The translations under genes were made by a program, and so were the position numbers. The notes beneath the pieces are model-generated. The model was not told where the DNA came from. It searched no databases and worked only from the letters and a program-made list of their open reading frames with translations. Positions 14,865 through 22,200 of a DNA stretch of 39,740 nt are shown here, in pieces. This stretch comes from Actinobacteria bacterium HGW-Actinobacteria-5 (GTDB lineage: Bacteria > Actinomycetota > Actinomycetes > Propionibacteriales > Propionibacteriaceae). Within the stretch, counting starts at the first letter, position 1. Each line of letters starts with the position of its first letter. Location of the stretch: positions 1 through 39,740 of the forward strand of contig PHEV01000009.1 in assembly GCA_002843035.1 (NCBI GenBank), written 5' to 3'.

Positions 14865-15221
14865 ATGGCTATCGCACGATTCCCCAGCGTGGTGCTGGAC
14901 TGTCCCGACGCGGACGCGCTCGCCCGGTTCTACGCGGCGATGCTGGAGTGGAAGATCGAGGTCGACGACGGCTGGGTCGATCTCCGTGCCGAGGACGGAC
15001 AGTGCATCTCGTTCCAGTCCGTCGAGGATTACCGCGCACCGGTCTGGCCGGGCCAGGACGTGCCCCAGCAGCTCCACCTGGACTTCGTGGTGGACGACCT
15101 CGATGAGGGCGAGGCCGCGGTGCTCGCGCTCGGCGCGACCAAGACCGAGTACCAGCCGGGCACCACGTTCCGGGTCTTCCTCGATCCGGCCGGGCACCCG
15201 TTCTGTCTCTGCCTCACCTAG
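14865..15221 (+). CDS. VOC (glyoxalase/bleomycin-resistance fold) family protein
   Basis: The 118-residue protein has the two beta-alpha-beta-beta-beta modules of the vicinal oxygen chelate fold: FPSVVLDCPDADALARFYAAML opens the first, and HLDFVVDDLDEGEAAVLALGA with FRVFLDPAGHPFCLCL forms the second. The metal-site positions can be partly seen (His in QLHLDFVV, and the final DPAGHPFCL). Members act as isomerases, dioxygenases or drug-binding proteins; this short single-domain type is mostly uncharacterised, and substrate cannot be inferred. The frame is open upstream of 14865, but homology begins at this ATG and the -10 element supports it. Confidence 0.87.
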   Translation: MAIARFPSVVLDCPDADALARFYAAMLEWKIEVDDGWVDLRAEDGQCISFQSVEDYRAPVWPGQDVPQQLHLDFVVDDLDEGEAAVLALGATKTEYQPGTTFRVFLDPAGHPFCLCLT

Positions 15222-15248
15222 GGGTGGTCGTCGGCAGCGGCGGGCTGC

Positions 15249-15254
15249 TAGCGT
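15249..15254 (+). promoter_or_regulatory. Predicted -10 element of the RIO kinase transcript
   Basis: TAGCGT would start transcription near 15261, giving a leader of about 146 bases before the kinase start at 15407, far longer than for most genes here. Two tiny reading frames lie in the leader. Confidence 0.45.
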
Positions 15255-15260
15255 TCCGGT

Positions 15261-15281
15261 GTGCGCGAAAGGCGCTGTTGA
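15261..15281 (+). CDS. Possible leaderless mini-ORF in the RIO kinase leader
   Basis: GTG six bases after the TAGCGT element opens a six-codon frame (V/M-R-E-R-R-C) ending in TGA. The placement equals that of the leaderless genes elsewhere in the window, so ribosomes may load on it. Its composition, three Arg and one Cys codon, is suggestive but could be chance. Confidence 0.25.
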   Translation: MRERRC

Positions 15282-15305
15282 GCCTCGTTGAAGGGAGGTC
15301 GTGAC

Positions 15306-15368
15306 ATGTCACCCATTGTCGTGGGGTTGGTTTCGATCGCCCATTCATCTGAGGCTCCCGCTGCCTGA
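15306..15368 (+). CDS. Possible 20-residue leader peptide upstream of the RIO kinase
   Basis: An ATG at 15306 is preceded by the strong ribosome site GGGAGG (15293-15298) with a seven-base spacer. The frame encodes a mildly hydrophobic peptide starting MSPIVVGLVS and ends with TGA 38 bases before the kinase TTG. The ribosome site is better than the kinase's own start, so translation of this frame could influence kinase expression. It is too short for coding statistics. Confidence 0.4.
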   Translation: MSPIVVGLVSIAHSSEAPAA

Positions 15369-15406
15369 CTGATCGCCCGGGTGCCTCCTCCTGTAGGAGA
15401 AAACCC

Positions 15407-16261
15407 TTGTCACACCCTTCTTCGTCCTTCGAATGGGACGAACTGCAGTTCCGCGCGCTCTCCGAGGACCTCGCTGCCGACCAGCGCTGGTCCACCTGGG
15501 GTTCCGTCGAGCGACTCTGCCGCGGACCCGAACCCCGGCCAGCCTGGCTGGTCACGTCATCCGCCGCGATCGACACCGATCTCGGCATCCTGAAGACCGG
15601 CAAGGAGGCCGACGTCGCCCTGCTGGAACGAGCCGTCCCCGGTGATCCCGGGCAGGCCTGCCTGCTCGCGGCGAAGCGGTACCGCAGCACCGACCACAGG
15701 CTCTTCCACCGTGATACCGGCTACACCGAGGGCCGCCGGATCCGGAACAGCCGCGACACTCGCGCGATGGCCCGCAAGTCCAGCCACGGCCGCGAGGTCG
15801 AGGCGGGCCTGTGGGCGCGGGCCGAGTGGGACGCGCTGAAACGGCTGTTCGCGGCCGGCGTCCCGGTGCCGTACCCCGTCCAGATCGACGGCCGCGAGAT
15901 CCTGATGGAGTTCATCACCGATCAGGAGGCGGCCGCGCCCCGGCTGCACCAGACCCGTCCGACAGCCTCGGAGCTCGATTCGCTGTTCACCCAGCTGCTG
16001 GACGCCCTGCGGAGGATGGCCGGGCTCGGCGTCGTCCACGGCGACCTGAGCCCGTACAACACCCTGGTCGCGGGCGCGAGTGATCCGGATCCCAGACTGG
16101 TGATCATCGACGTGCCACAGCTGGTGGACCTGGTCGCCAACCCGAACGCCTACGAGTTCCTGCACCGCGACTGCACGAACATGGCGGCCTGGTTCACGGC
16201 CAGGGGAAGGGAGGTGGACGCAGAGGAGCTGTTCGGAGACATTCTCGGACATGCCTGGTGA
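15407..16261 (+). CDS. RIO1-family atypical serine/threonine kinase
   Basis: The 284-residue protein has the RIO kinase core: an ATP-binding strand pair with ILKTGKEADVALLE, the catalytic lysine in LLAAKRYR, the loop GVVHGDLSPYNTLV with the catalytic Asp and Asn, and IIDVPQLVDL replacing the DFG motif, as is usual for RIO1. Archaeal and eukaryotic relatives act in small ribosomal subunit maturation. Bacterial members are poorly studied, so a ribosome role is only an analogy. The TTG start is chosen from AGGAGA (15395-15400) six bases ahead and no earlier good start. The ribosome site can pair with CTCCT at 15385-15389 in a small hairpin. The 3' end is followed after 34 bases by a membrane microprotein. 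Confidence 0.9.
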   Translation: MSHPSSSFEWDELQFRALSEDLAADQRWSTWGSVERLCRGPEPRPAWLVTSSAAIDTDLGILKTGKEADVALLERAVPGDPGQACLLAAKRYRSTDHRLFHRDTGYTEGRRIRNSRDTRAMARKSSHGREVEAGLWARAEWDALKRLFAAGVPVPYPVQIDGREILMEFITDQEAAAPRLHQTRPTASELDSLFTQLLDALRRMAGLGVVHGDLSPYNTLVAGASDPDPRLVIIDVPQLVDLVANPNAYEFLHRDCTNMAAWFTARGREVDAEELFGDILGHAW

Positions 16262-16283
16262 GGGCCCGGACCGATCGGGCAGG

Positions 16284-16289
16284 TAGCGT
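16284..16289 (+). promoter_or_regulatory. Predicted -10 element (leaderless) of the membrane microprotein
   Basis: TAGCGT lies six bases before the GTG at 16296, and no ribosome site is present. Confidence 0.45.
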
Positions 16290-16295
16290 GGAAGC

Positions 16296-16496
16296 GTGCC
16301 ACACCCCAGCACCCTGGCCGATGAGGCCGAATCCCGCCTACCCCGACGATCCTTCCGGGACGCGTTGCCCACCCTGCTCAGCGGCAGCATTGCCACCTTC
16401 CTCCTGGCGTTCCTCCTCGTCCTGGGGTTGGTCGGCCTGGTCGCTGGGTTGTTCGTGGTCCTCGTCTCGGCACTGACCGGCCACAGCCTGTTCTGA
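16296..16496 (+). CDS. Membrane microprotein of unknown function
   Basis: The 66-residue product has a charged N-terminus (DEAESRLPRRSFRDAL) followed by one very hydrophobic segment, about residues 32-58 (ATFLLAFLLVLGLVGLVAGL), and the short end SALTGHSLF. It should be a single-span inner-membrane protein. I do not recognise a family. Support for being real comes from the precisely spaced promoter element, the clean hydrophobic profile and the fit between the upstream and downstream genes. It could be co-regulated with the RIO kinase, but the promoter element argues for separate transcription. Confidence 0.55.
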   Translation: MPHPSTLADEAESRLPRRSFRDALPTLLSGSIATFLLAFLLVLGLVGLVAGLFVVLVSALTGHSLF

Positions 16497-16599
16497 CCCG
16501 TCTGTAGGGGCCCTCCGCCCTGGCGATGGGCCGAATTGCGGCTATGCCGGGGCCCGGGCCCGAACCTACGCTGCGAGGGGTTCCAGAACGGGGTGTGCC

Positions 16600-17400
16600 A
16601 TGGTCGACGCACGGATCGCCGAGTTCCGCAGGCTGCACGAGTCGGGGTGCTTCGTGATGCCGAACCCCTGGGACGCCGGCAGCGCACGCGCGCTCGCCGG
16701 CATGGGGTTCACCGCGCTCGCGACGACCAGCGCGGGCTTCGCGTGGTCGGTGGGCCGCCCGGACAACAGCATCGGACGCGAGGAGACCCTGGCGCACCTG
16801 CGCGTGATCGCCGGTGCCGTGGACCTGCCGGTGAACGCCGACTTCCAGGGTGGGTTCGCCGCCGAGCCGGAAGGGGTGGCGGCGAGCGTGGACCTGGCGG
16901 TGCAGACCGGCGTCGCCGGGCTGTCGATCGAGGACTTCTCCGGTGACCCGGCCGATCCGCTCTTCGAGCCGGGGCTCGCCGTCGAGCGCATCCGCGCGGC
17001 CAGGGCCGCGATCGACAGCAGCGGGACGGGGGTGGTGCTGACCGCCCGCACGGAGGGGTTCGTCTGGGATCGTCCGGACATCTACGACGCCGTCCGGCGG
17101 TTGAGCGCCTACGCCGAGGCCGGTGCGGACTGCCTGTACGCGCCCTGGATCAGCTCGCACGAACACGTAGCCGCGATCGTCGCGGCGGTCGCGCCGAAGC
17201 CGGTCAACCTGCTGGTCAACAAGCCCTTCATCACCCTGGCCGAGGCCGCAGCCCTCGGCGTCCGGCGGATCAGCGTGGGCGGGATGCTGGCCAAGACCGC
17301 GTGGCGTGGCTTCCTCGCTGCGGCGACCGAGATCGCCGAGCTCGGCACCTTCTCCGCTTTCGCCGACCTGCCCGACCTCAACACGCTGCTCGAGTCGTGA
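16600..17400 (+). CDS. Isocitrate lyase/phosphoenolpyruvate mutase family protein
   Basis: The 266-residue protein has the family's modified TIM barrel: CFVMPNPWDAGSARAL, ALATTSAGFAWSVG, PVNADFQGGFA (Asp for magnesium), GVAGLSIEDFSG (Glu-Asp), VVLTARTEGFV (the Arg of the substrate loop) and KPVNLLVNKP. The KKCGH-type catalytic loop of isocitrate lyase and methylisocitrate lyase is absent. This subgroup, common in actinobacteria, is usually labelled carboxyvinyl-carboxyphosphonate phosphorylmutase-like or oxaloacetate-decarboxylase-like, without proven substrate. It probably makes or breaks a C-C or C-P bond next to a carboxylate. The ATG at 16600 matches the expected beginning of the barrel; the ribosome site is weak. 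Confidence 0.87.
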   Translation: MVDARIAEFRRLHESGCFVMPNPWDAGSARALAGMGFTALATTSAGFAWSVGRPDNSIGREETLAHLRVIAGAVDLPVNADFQGGFAAEPEGVAASVDLAVQTGVAGLSIEDFSGDPADPLFEPGLAVERIRAARAAIDSSGTGVVLTARTEGFVWDRPDIYDAVRRLSAYAEAGADCLYAPWISSHEHVAAIVAAVAPKPVNLLVNKPFITLAEAAALGVRRISVGGMLAKTAWRGFLAAATEIAELGTFSAFADLPDLNTLLES

Positions 17401-17418
17401 TGCGGTCCGGTGATCGGT

Positions 17419-17424
17419 GAGGAT
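17419..17424 (+). promoter_or_regulatory. Weak predicted -10 element (leaderless) of the DinB-fold gene
   Basis: GAGGAT is six bases before the ATG at 17431. It is poorer than the others, and the intervening GGAGG is too close to the start to be a good ribosome site. Confidence 0.3.
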
Positions 17425-17430
17425 GGAGGC

Positions 17431-17934
17431 ATGACCTGGACAGCCCCGAGCGTGACCCGCGACGACTTCCCACTCGACCTGCCCGAGCGCCAGTCGCTGC
17501 AGGCGTTCATCACCTGGCACCGGCAGACCCTGCTGTGGAAGCTGGCCGGGCTGACCGGTGAGCAGCTGGCCACCCGGGCGGTCCCGAGCTCGAACCTGAC
17601 CCTGCTCGGCATCGTGCGGCACATGGCGGAGGTGGAGCGACACTGGTGGCGGCACCGCGTCGCCGGTGAGGACGTGCCCAGCCTGTACGCCGACGACGAG
17701 GAGTGGGATGCGCTCGATCCCGAACGAGCCGCACAGGACTACCAGCAGTTGCTCCGCGAGTGGCCCGCCGTGGACGCGGCGGCCGCGCGGTACGACCTGG
17801 ACCACACCTTCGACCGCCGCGGGGAGACCTGGTCGGTGCGCGCGCTCTATCTGCATCTGATCGAGGAATGGGCCCGGCACAACGGCCACGCCGACCTGAT
17901 CCGGGAGGCGATCGACGGGGCGACCGGCGAGTAG
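17431..17934 (+). CDS. DinB-superfamily (DUF664-type) protein
   Basis: The 167-residue protein is a four-helix bundle of the DinB/YfiT-like metal-binding type. The first helix is ERQSLQAFITWHRQTLLWKL. Then come the DUF664 signature SNLTLLGIVRHMAEVERHWWRH and the last helix LYLHLIEEWARHNGHADLIREA. The three histidines expected to hold a metal ion are visible in WHRQT or VRHMAE and in RHNGHAD. Relatives in Actinobacteria are often mycothiol-dependent S-transferases, but DUF664 proteins as such are uncharacterised. Length is normal. It lies 30 bases after the PEP-mutase-type gene. Confidence 0.85.
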   Translation: MTWTAPSVTRDDFPLDLPERQSLQAFITWHRQTLLWKLAGLTGEQLATRAVPSSNLTLLGIVRHMAEVERHWWRHRVAGEDVPSLYADDEEWDALDPERAAQDYQQLLREWPAVDAAAARYDLDHTFDRRGETWSVRALYLHLIEEWARHNGHADLIREAIDGATGE

Positions 17935-17959
17935 CCCTCCGCCGGCCCGTGCACCCCTG

Positions 17960-17965
17960 CACAAT
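17960..17965 (+). promoter_or_regulatory. Predicted -10 element (leaderless) of the YwaF-type gene
   Basis: CACAAT, four of six matches to TATAAT, is six bases before the GTG at 17972, with no ribosome site between. Confidence 0.4.
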
Positions 17966-17971
17966 GAGCGC

Positions 17972-18724
17972 GTGAGGTGGAGTTGGGAGGAGTTCTTCCT
18001 CCGGCAGAACCAACCGGCCTCTGACGGCACCGGCTTCGGCCTGTTCTCCGCCGTCCACCTGGGTGTGCTCGCCCTGCTGGCCGTCGGCGTGGCCGTACTG
18101 GTCGTCGGCTATCGCCGGGCGGACGCGGGTCGGCGGCGGCGGGTGCGCGTCGTGGTCGGGTGGGCCGTGCTGATGCTGGAGGTGCTGCGTCAGGTCGCCT
18201 ACCTGGCCAGCGGCACGTACACGGCGGACATCCTGCCGTTGCACGTCTGCGGGATCGCCGCTGTCGCCGTCTTCGTGGACGCGCTGCGACCCAATCGGTG
18301 GACGGGCGACTTCCTCTACGCCGTGGGCTGGTGGGGCGCTCTGGCCGCCGACCTGTTCCCGGACTGGGCCGACCGTCCCATCCTCAACATCTTCACGTGG
18401 CAGAGCTTCTCGATCCACGCGCTGATCCTCGGCTACGTGCTGATGCTCCTGGTCGGCGGCGACCTGGTTCCCGATCTGCGCAACCTGTGGCGGGTGGCGG
18501 TGCTGACCGCGGTGTTCGCGTCGCTCGGTGCGCTCGCCAACCACGCGTGGGGGACCAACTTCTGGTTCCTCAACACGGGGGCGCCCGGGTCGCCGTTGCA
18601 GGGCATCCAGGATCTGTCCGGCAGCTTCTACATTCCCGTCCTGATCGTCTTGATCATGATCTTGTGGACGTTGCTCTACCTGCCGTGGGCGGTGCGTGCG
18701 CACCGGAGGGCGGCCGCGTCCTGA
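17972..18724 (+). CDS. TIGR02206/YwaF-type integral membrane protein
   Basis: The 250-residue protein has about six membrane helices, for example HLGVLALLAVGVAVLVVGY, VLMLEVLRQVAYLASG, LPLHVCGIAAVAVFVDAL, SIHALILGYVLMLLVGG, AVLTAVFASLGALANHAW and IPVLIVLIMILWTLLYLPW. The ILPLHVCGI segment, the WQSFSIHAL helix and NHAWGTNFWFLN are the conserved points of the TIGR02206/YwaF family, whose function is unknown. The histidines and polar residues buried in the membrane hint at transport or an enzyme active site, which is speculation. It converges on the DUF2505 gene, with 42 featureless bases between the two. Confidence 0.85.
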   Translation: MRWSWEEFFLRQNQPASDGTGFGLFSAVHLGVLALLAVGVAVLVVGYRRADAGRRRRVRVVVGWAVLMLEVLRQVAYLASGTYTADILPLHVCGIAAVAVFVDALRPNRWTGDFLYAVGWWGALAADLFPDWADRPILNIFTWQSFSIHALILGYVLMLLVGGDLVPDLRNLWRVAVLTAVFASLGALANHAWGTNFWFLNTGAPGSPLQGIQDLSGSFYIPVLIVLIMILWTLLYLPWAVRAHRRAAAS

Positions 18725-18766
18725 AGGGCGCACCGGGGGGAGGATCTCGGCCTGAACTGACCGGGA

Positions 18767-19246
18767 CTACCTCTCCAGGTACTCGTCGCCGACGCGCTGC
18801 TGGATCTCCAGTGCCTCCAGCAGCAGGGGGGCGGCCTGCCTGGCCAGGCCGGGCCCGAGGAACGGGACGTTCACGGTGAGTTCGCCGTCGTAGGAGAGCA
18901 CCGCGCCACGACCGCCCTTGGCGAGGGTGACGGCGCCGATCAGTTCGGCCGGCAGCCCCTCGACGGTGATGTGTGCCGCGCCATGGCGGGAGGGGCCCAC
19001 CCCGTCCGGCTCCCAGGTGATCTGGTCGACGATCGTCATCGTCGGTCCCGCGAGCCGGCTCACCACGGACGGGGTCGGCATCACCCGTCGGGTGGAGGTG
19101 CGCAGCCCGTCCACGTCGACCTCGTGCTCCAGCGGATCGGTCGCCAGGCAGACCGCGCGCAGGAAGACCCGGTCGGTGAGCATCGCGAACACGGTCGGGA
19201 CCGGCGCGGCGAAGTCGTTCGTGGCGTGTATCTCCATGTCGCCCAT
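18767..19246 (-). CDS. DUF2505 (SRPBCC-like) family protein
   Basis: The 159-residue protein starts MEIHATNDFAAPVPTVFAMLTD, the usual opening of the DUF2505 branch of the START/SRPBCC helix-grip fold, and continues with LRTSTRRVMPT, WEPDGVGPSRHGAAHITVEG, and a closing helix GLARQAAPLLLEALEIQQRVGDEYL. Such proteins enclose a hydrophobic pocket and may bind lipids or other small ligands; no ligand is known for DUF2505, which is almost restricted to Actinobacteria. An ATG three codons downstream is an alternative start. The gene is divergent from the glutamate dehydrogenase, sharing a 48-base intergenic region. Confidence 0.88.
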   Translation of the reverse strand: MGDMEIHATNDFAAPVPTVFAMLTDRVFLRAVCLATDPLEHEVDVDGLRTSTRRVMPTPSVVSRLAGPTMTIVDQITWEPDGVGPSRHGAAHITVEGLPAELIGAVTLAKGGRGAVLSYDGELTVNVPFLGPGLARQAAPLLLEALEIQQRVGDEYLER

Positions 19247-19257
19247 TGTGGCGTGGA

Positions 19258-19263
19258 TAGGGT
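19258..19263 (+). promoter_or_regulatory. Predicted -10 element of the NAD-glutamate dehydrogenase gene
   Basis: TAGGGT lies 31 bases before the GTG at 19295. The short leader that results contains the ribosome site AAGGAG (19284-19289), five bases before the start. Confidence 0.4.
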
Positions 19264-19294
19264 GGACGAGGCGTCAAGCTGCGAAGGAGCAGGC

Positions 19295-22200
19295 GTGTCC
19301 AGTCTCGTGCCGGGAAGTTCGGCGGGGTTGCGTGAGTCTCTCGGATCGGCCGCTGTTGCGGCAGGGCCGCCAGACCTGCTCGGAGCCGGCCTGGTGGCCG
19401 CCTACCTCCAGCACGTGCCCGACCCCGACCTGGTCGGCATCGACGCGACCACCCTCGCCGCGACCGTCGGGGCACACCTCTCCCTCGGACGCACCAGGGC
19501 GCCCGGCGAACACCTGCTCCGCGTGGTCCCGCCGGGCGCGCTCCCCGGGATCGGCGGGGACGGCTCCGCGCTGGCCCTGCTCGTCACCGATGATCGGCCG
19601 TTCCTGGTGGACACCATCACGATGGAGCTCACCAGGCAGGACTGGAGCGTGCGAAGGCTGTTCCACCCCCAGTTGCGCGTCTCCCGGGACGCCGCCGGTC
19701 GCCTCGACGAACTCGACGCGGGCGCGGACGGGTTGCCCGAGTCCTGGATCGCGGTGGAGATCTACCCGCCGCTCGGCGAGGCGGCCGACCTGCTCGCGGA
19801 CACCCTCGTGGCGGGGCTCCTGCGGGTGCTCGACGCCGTCGCGGTCGTGGTCGACGACTGGCAGCCGATGTTGGCCCGGGCGCGCTCGGCCCGCGCCGAG
19901 CTCCAGACCGACCCCGGCGCCGAGGCGGCCGAGGCCGTGGCGTTGCTGGACTGGCTCGCGTCCGACAACTTCCTGTTCCTGGGCTGCGCCGACTACACCC
20001 TGGCCGGCGACCGGCTGGTTCCCGTTCCCGGTACCGGGCTCGGCCTGCTCACCGACGTCAGCGACCCGGATTCCACCACGGTGCCCGCAGCCGGAGAGCA
20101 CGACCCCCTGGTCCTGCTCCGGGATCCGCGACGGTCGCCCGTGCACCGCCCGGTCTACCTCGAACACGTCGCCGTGCGCCGCTACGACGCCGACGGCGCC
20201 CTCGCCGTGGAGCACCGCTTCCTCGGCCTGCTGGCTGCCTCTGCGTACACCGAGTCGGTGGCGAACATCCCCGTCCTCGCGGCCAAAGCGGAACGGCTGC
20301 TGGTCGGATCGGGGTTCGAGCCGCACTCTCACGGCTGGAACGCGGTCCGGCAGGTGATCGCCACCTACCCTCGCGACGAGTTGTTCGAGGCCACCATCGA
20401 CGAACTGGCCCCGATCGTCGCCTCGGTCGCGGCACTGCGTGAGCGCCGGCAGACCAGGGTCTTCCTGCGTCGCGCCCGCTACGGCAGCTTCGCCACGGCG
20501 ATCGTGTACCTGCCGCGGGACCGGTTCAACACCGACACCCGACTGCGGATCCAGCAGATCCTGCTCGACCGGCTCGGCGGGGAGGAACTGGAGTACAGCA
20601 CGCTGGTCAGCGAGTCGGTGCTGATCCGGCTGTTCTTCGTCGTCCGGCTGGGCCCCGACGCGCCCGCGGGCCCGGACGCCGAACGGATCGCGGGCGAGAT
20701 CTCCGCGGCGACCAGGAGCTGGGAGGACGACTTCGTCGCCCTCGTCGACGCGCTGCCCAGCGAACAGCGTGGCGTGGAGTTCAGCGAGGCCTACACCGCG
20801 GACTACCCGCCCGAGGTCGCCGTGGCCGACCTCGCCCTGGCCAACCAGTTGCGGGGGCCGGACGACCTGCGACTGGCCCTCACGGCACCGCTGGAAGCTG
20901 ACGACCCGTCCGACCTGCGCCTGAAGGTGATCTCGCACCGCTCGATGTCGCTGACCCAGGCCATGCCGCACCTGAGCGTCCTCGGCGCCGAGGTGATCGA
21001 CGAGCGCCCCTACAGCTGGGATCTGCGTGGCAGCCGGGTGATGGTCTACGACTTCGGGCTGAAGCTGCCGGCCGACCTGTCCGAGACTGCCCACGTGGTG
21101 GGGCTGCGGCAGCGGTTCATGGATGTGTTCCGGGCGTCCTGGACGGGCCGCTGCGAAGCCGACGACCTGAACCGCCTCGTCGTCGCGGCCGGGCTCGACT
21201 GGCGGCAGGTGAGCTGGATGCGCGCCGTCTCGCGGTACCTGCAGCAGGCCGGGGTGCCGTTCAGCCAGCCCTACCTGGCCACCGCGTTGAACGCTCACCC
21301 GGAGATCGCCGCAGGGCTGGTGTCCGCGTTCGCGACCAAGTTCGACCCTGACCTGGTCCTGTCCGAGGATGAGCGCGCCGCGAAGCTGGAGGCTGTCCGA
21401 GCGCGCCTGGCCGCCGAACTGGACGCCGTCGCGAGTCTCGATCATGACCGGATCCTGCGGGCCTTCCTCGCTGTGGTCGACGCGTGCGTGCGCACGAACG
21501 CCTTCACCGGGACCGAGACGCTCGCGGTGAAGGTCCTGCCCGCCCAACTGCCGCTGCTGCCCGAGCCCAGGCCGGCGTTCGAGGTGTTCGTCTACTCGCC
21601 GCGGGTCCTTGGCGTCCACCTGCGCTTCGGCGCGATCGCCCGGGGCGGACTGCGCTGGTCGGATCGACGCGAGGACTTCCGCACCGAGGTGCTCGGGCTG
21701 GTGAAGGCCCAACTGGTGAAGAACACGGTGATCGTGCCCAGCGGCGCGAAGGGCGGCTTCGTGCCGCAGCAGCTACCGCCGGTGTCCGATCGCTCCGCCT
21801 GGCTGGCCGAGGGCAAGACCTGCTACCGGCTGTTCGTCGACGCACTGCTCAGCGTCACCGACAACATCGTGGACGGTGTAGTGGTGCCGCCCGACCGGGT
21901 GCGGCGCTACGACGGCGACGACCCGTACCTGGTGGTGGCGGCCGACAAGGGCACGGCCACCTTCTCCGATCTGGCCAACCAGGTGTCGGTGGGTCGCGGC
22001 TACTGGCTGGGCGACGCCTTCGCGTCCGGCGGGTCGAGCGGCTATGACCACAAGGCGATGGGCATCACCGCCCGCGGCGCGTGGGAGTCGGTGAAGCGTC
22101 ACTTCGCCGAGCTGGGCCTCGACCCGGCGACCGATGAGTTCACCTGCGTCGGCATCGGTGACATGGCCGGCGACGTGTTCGGGAACGGCATGCTGCTCTC

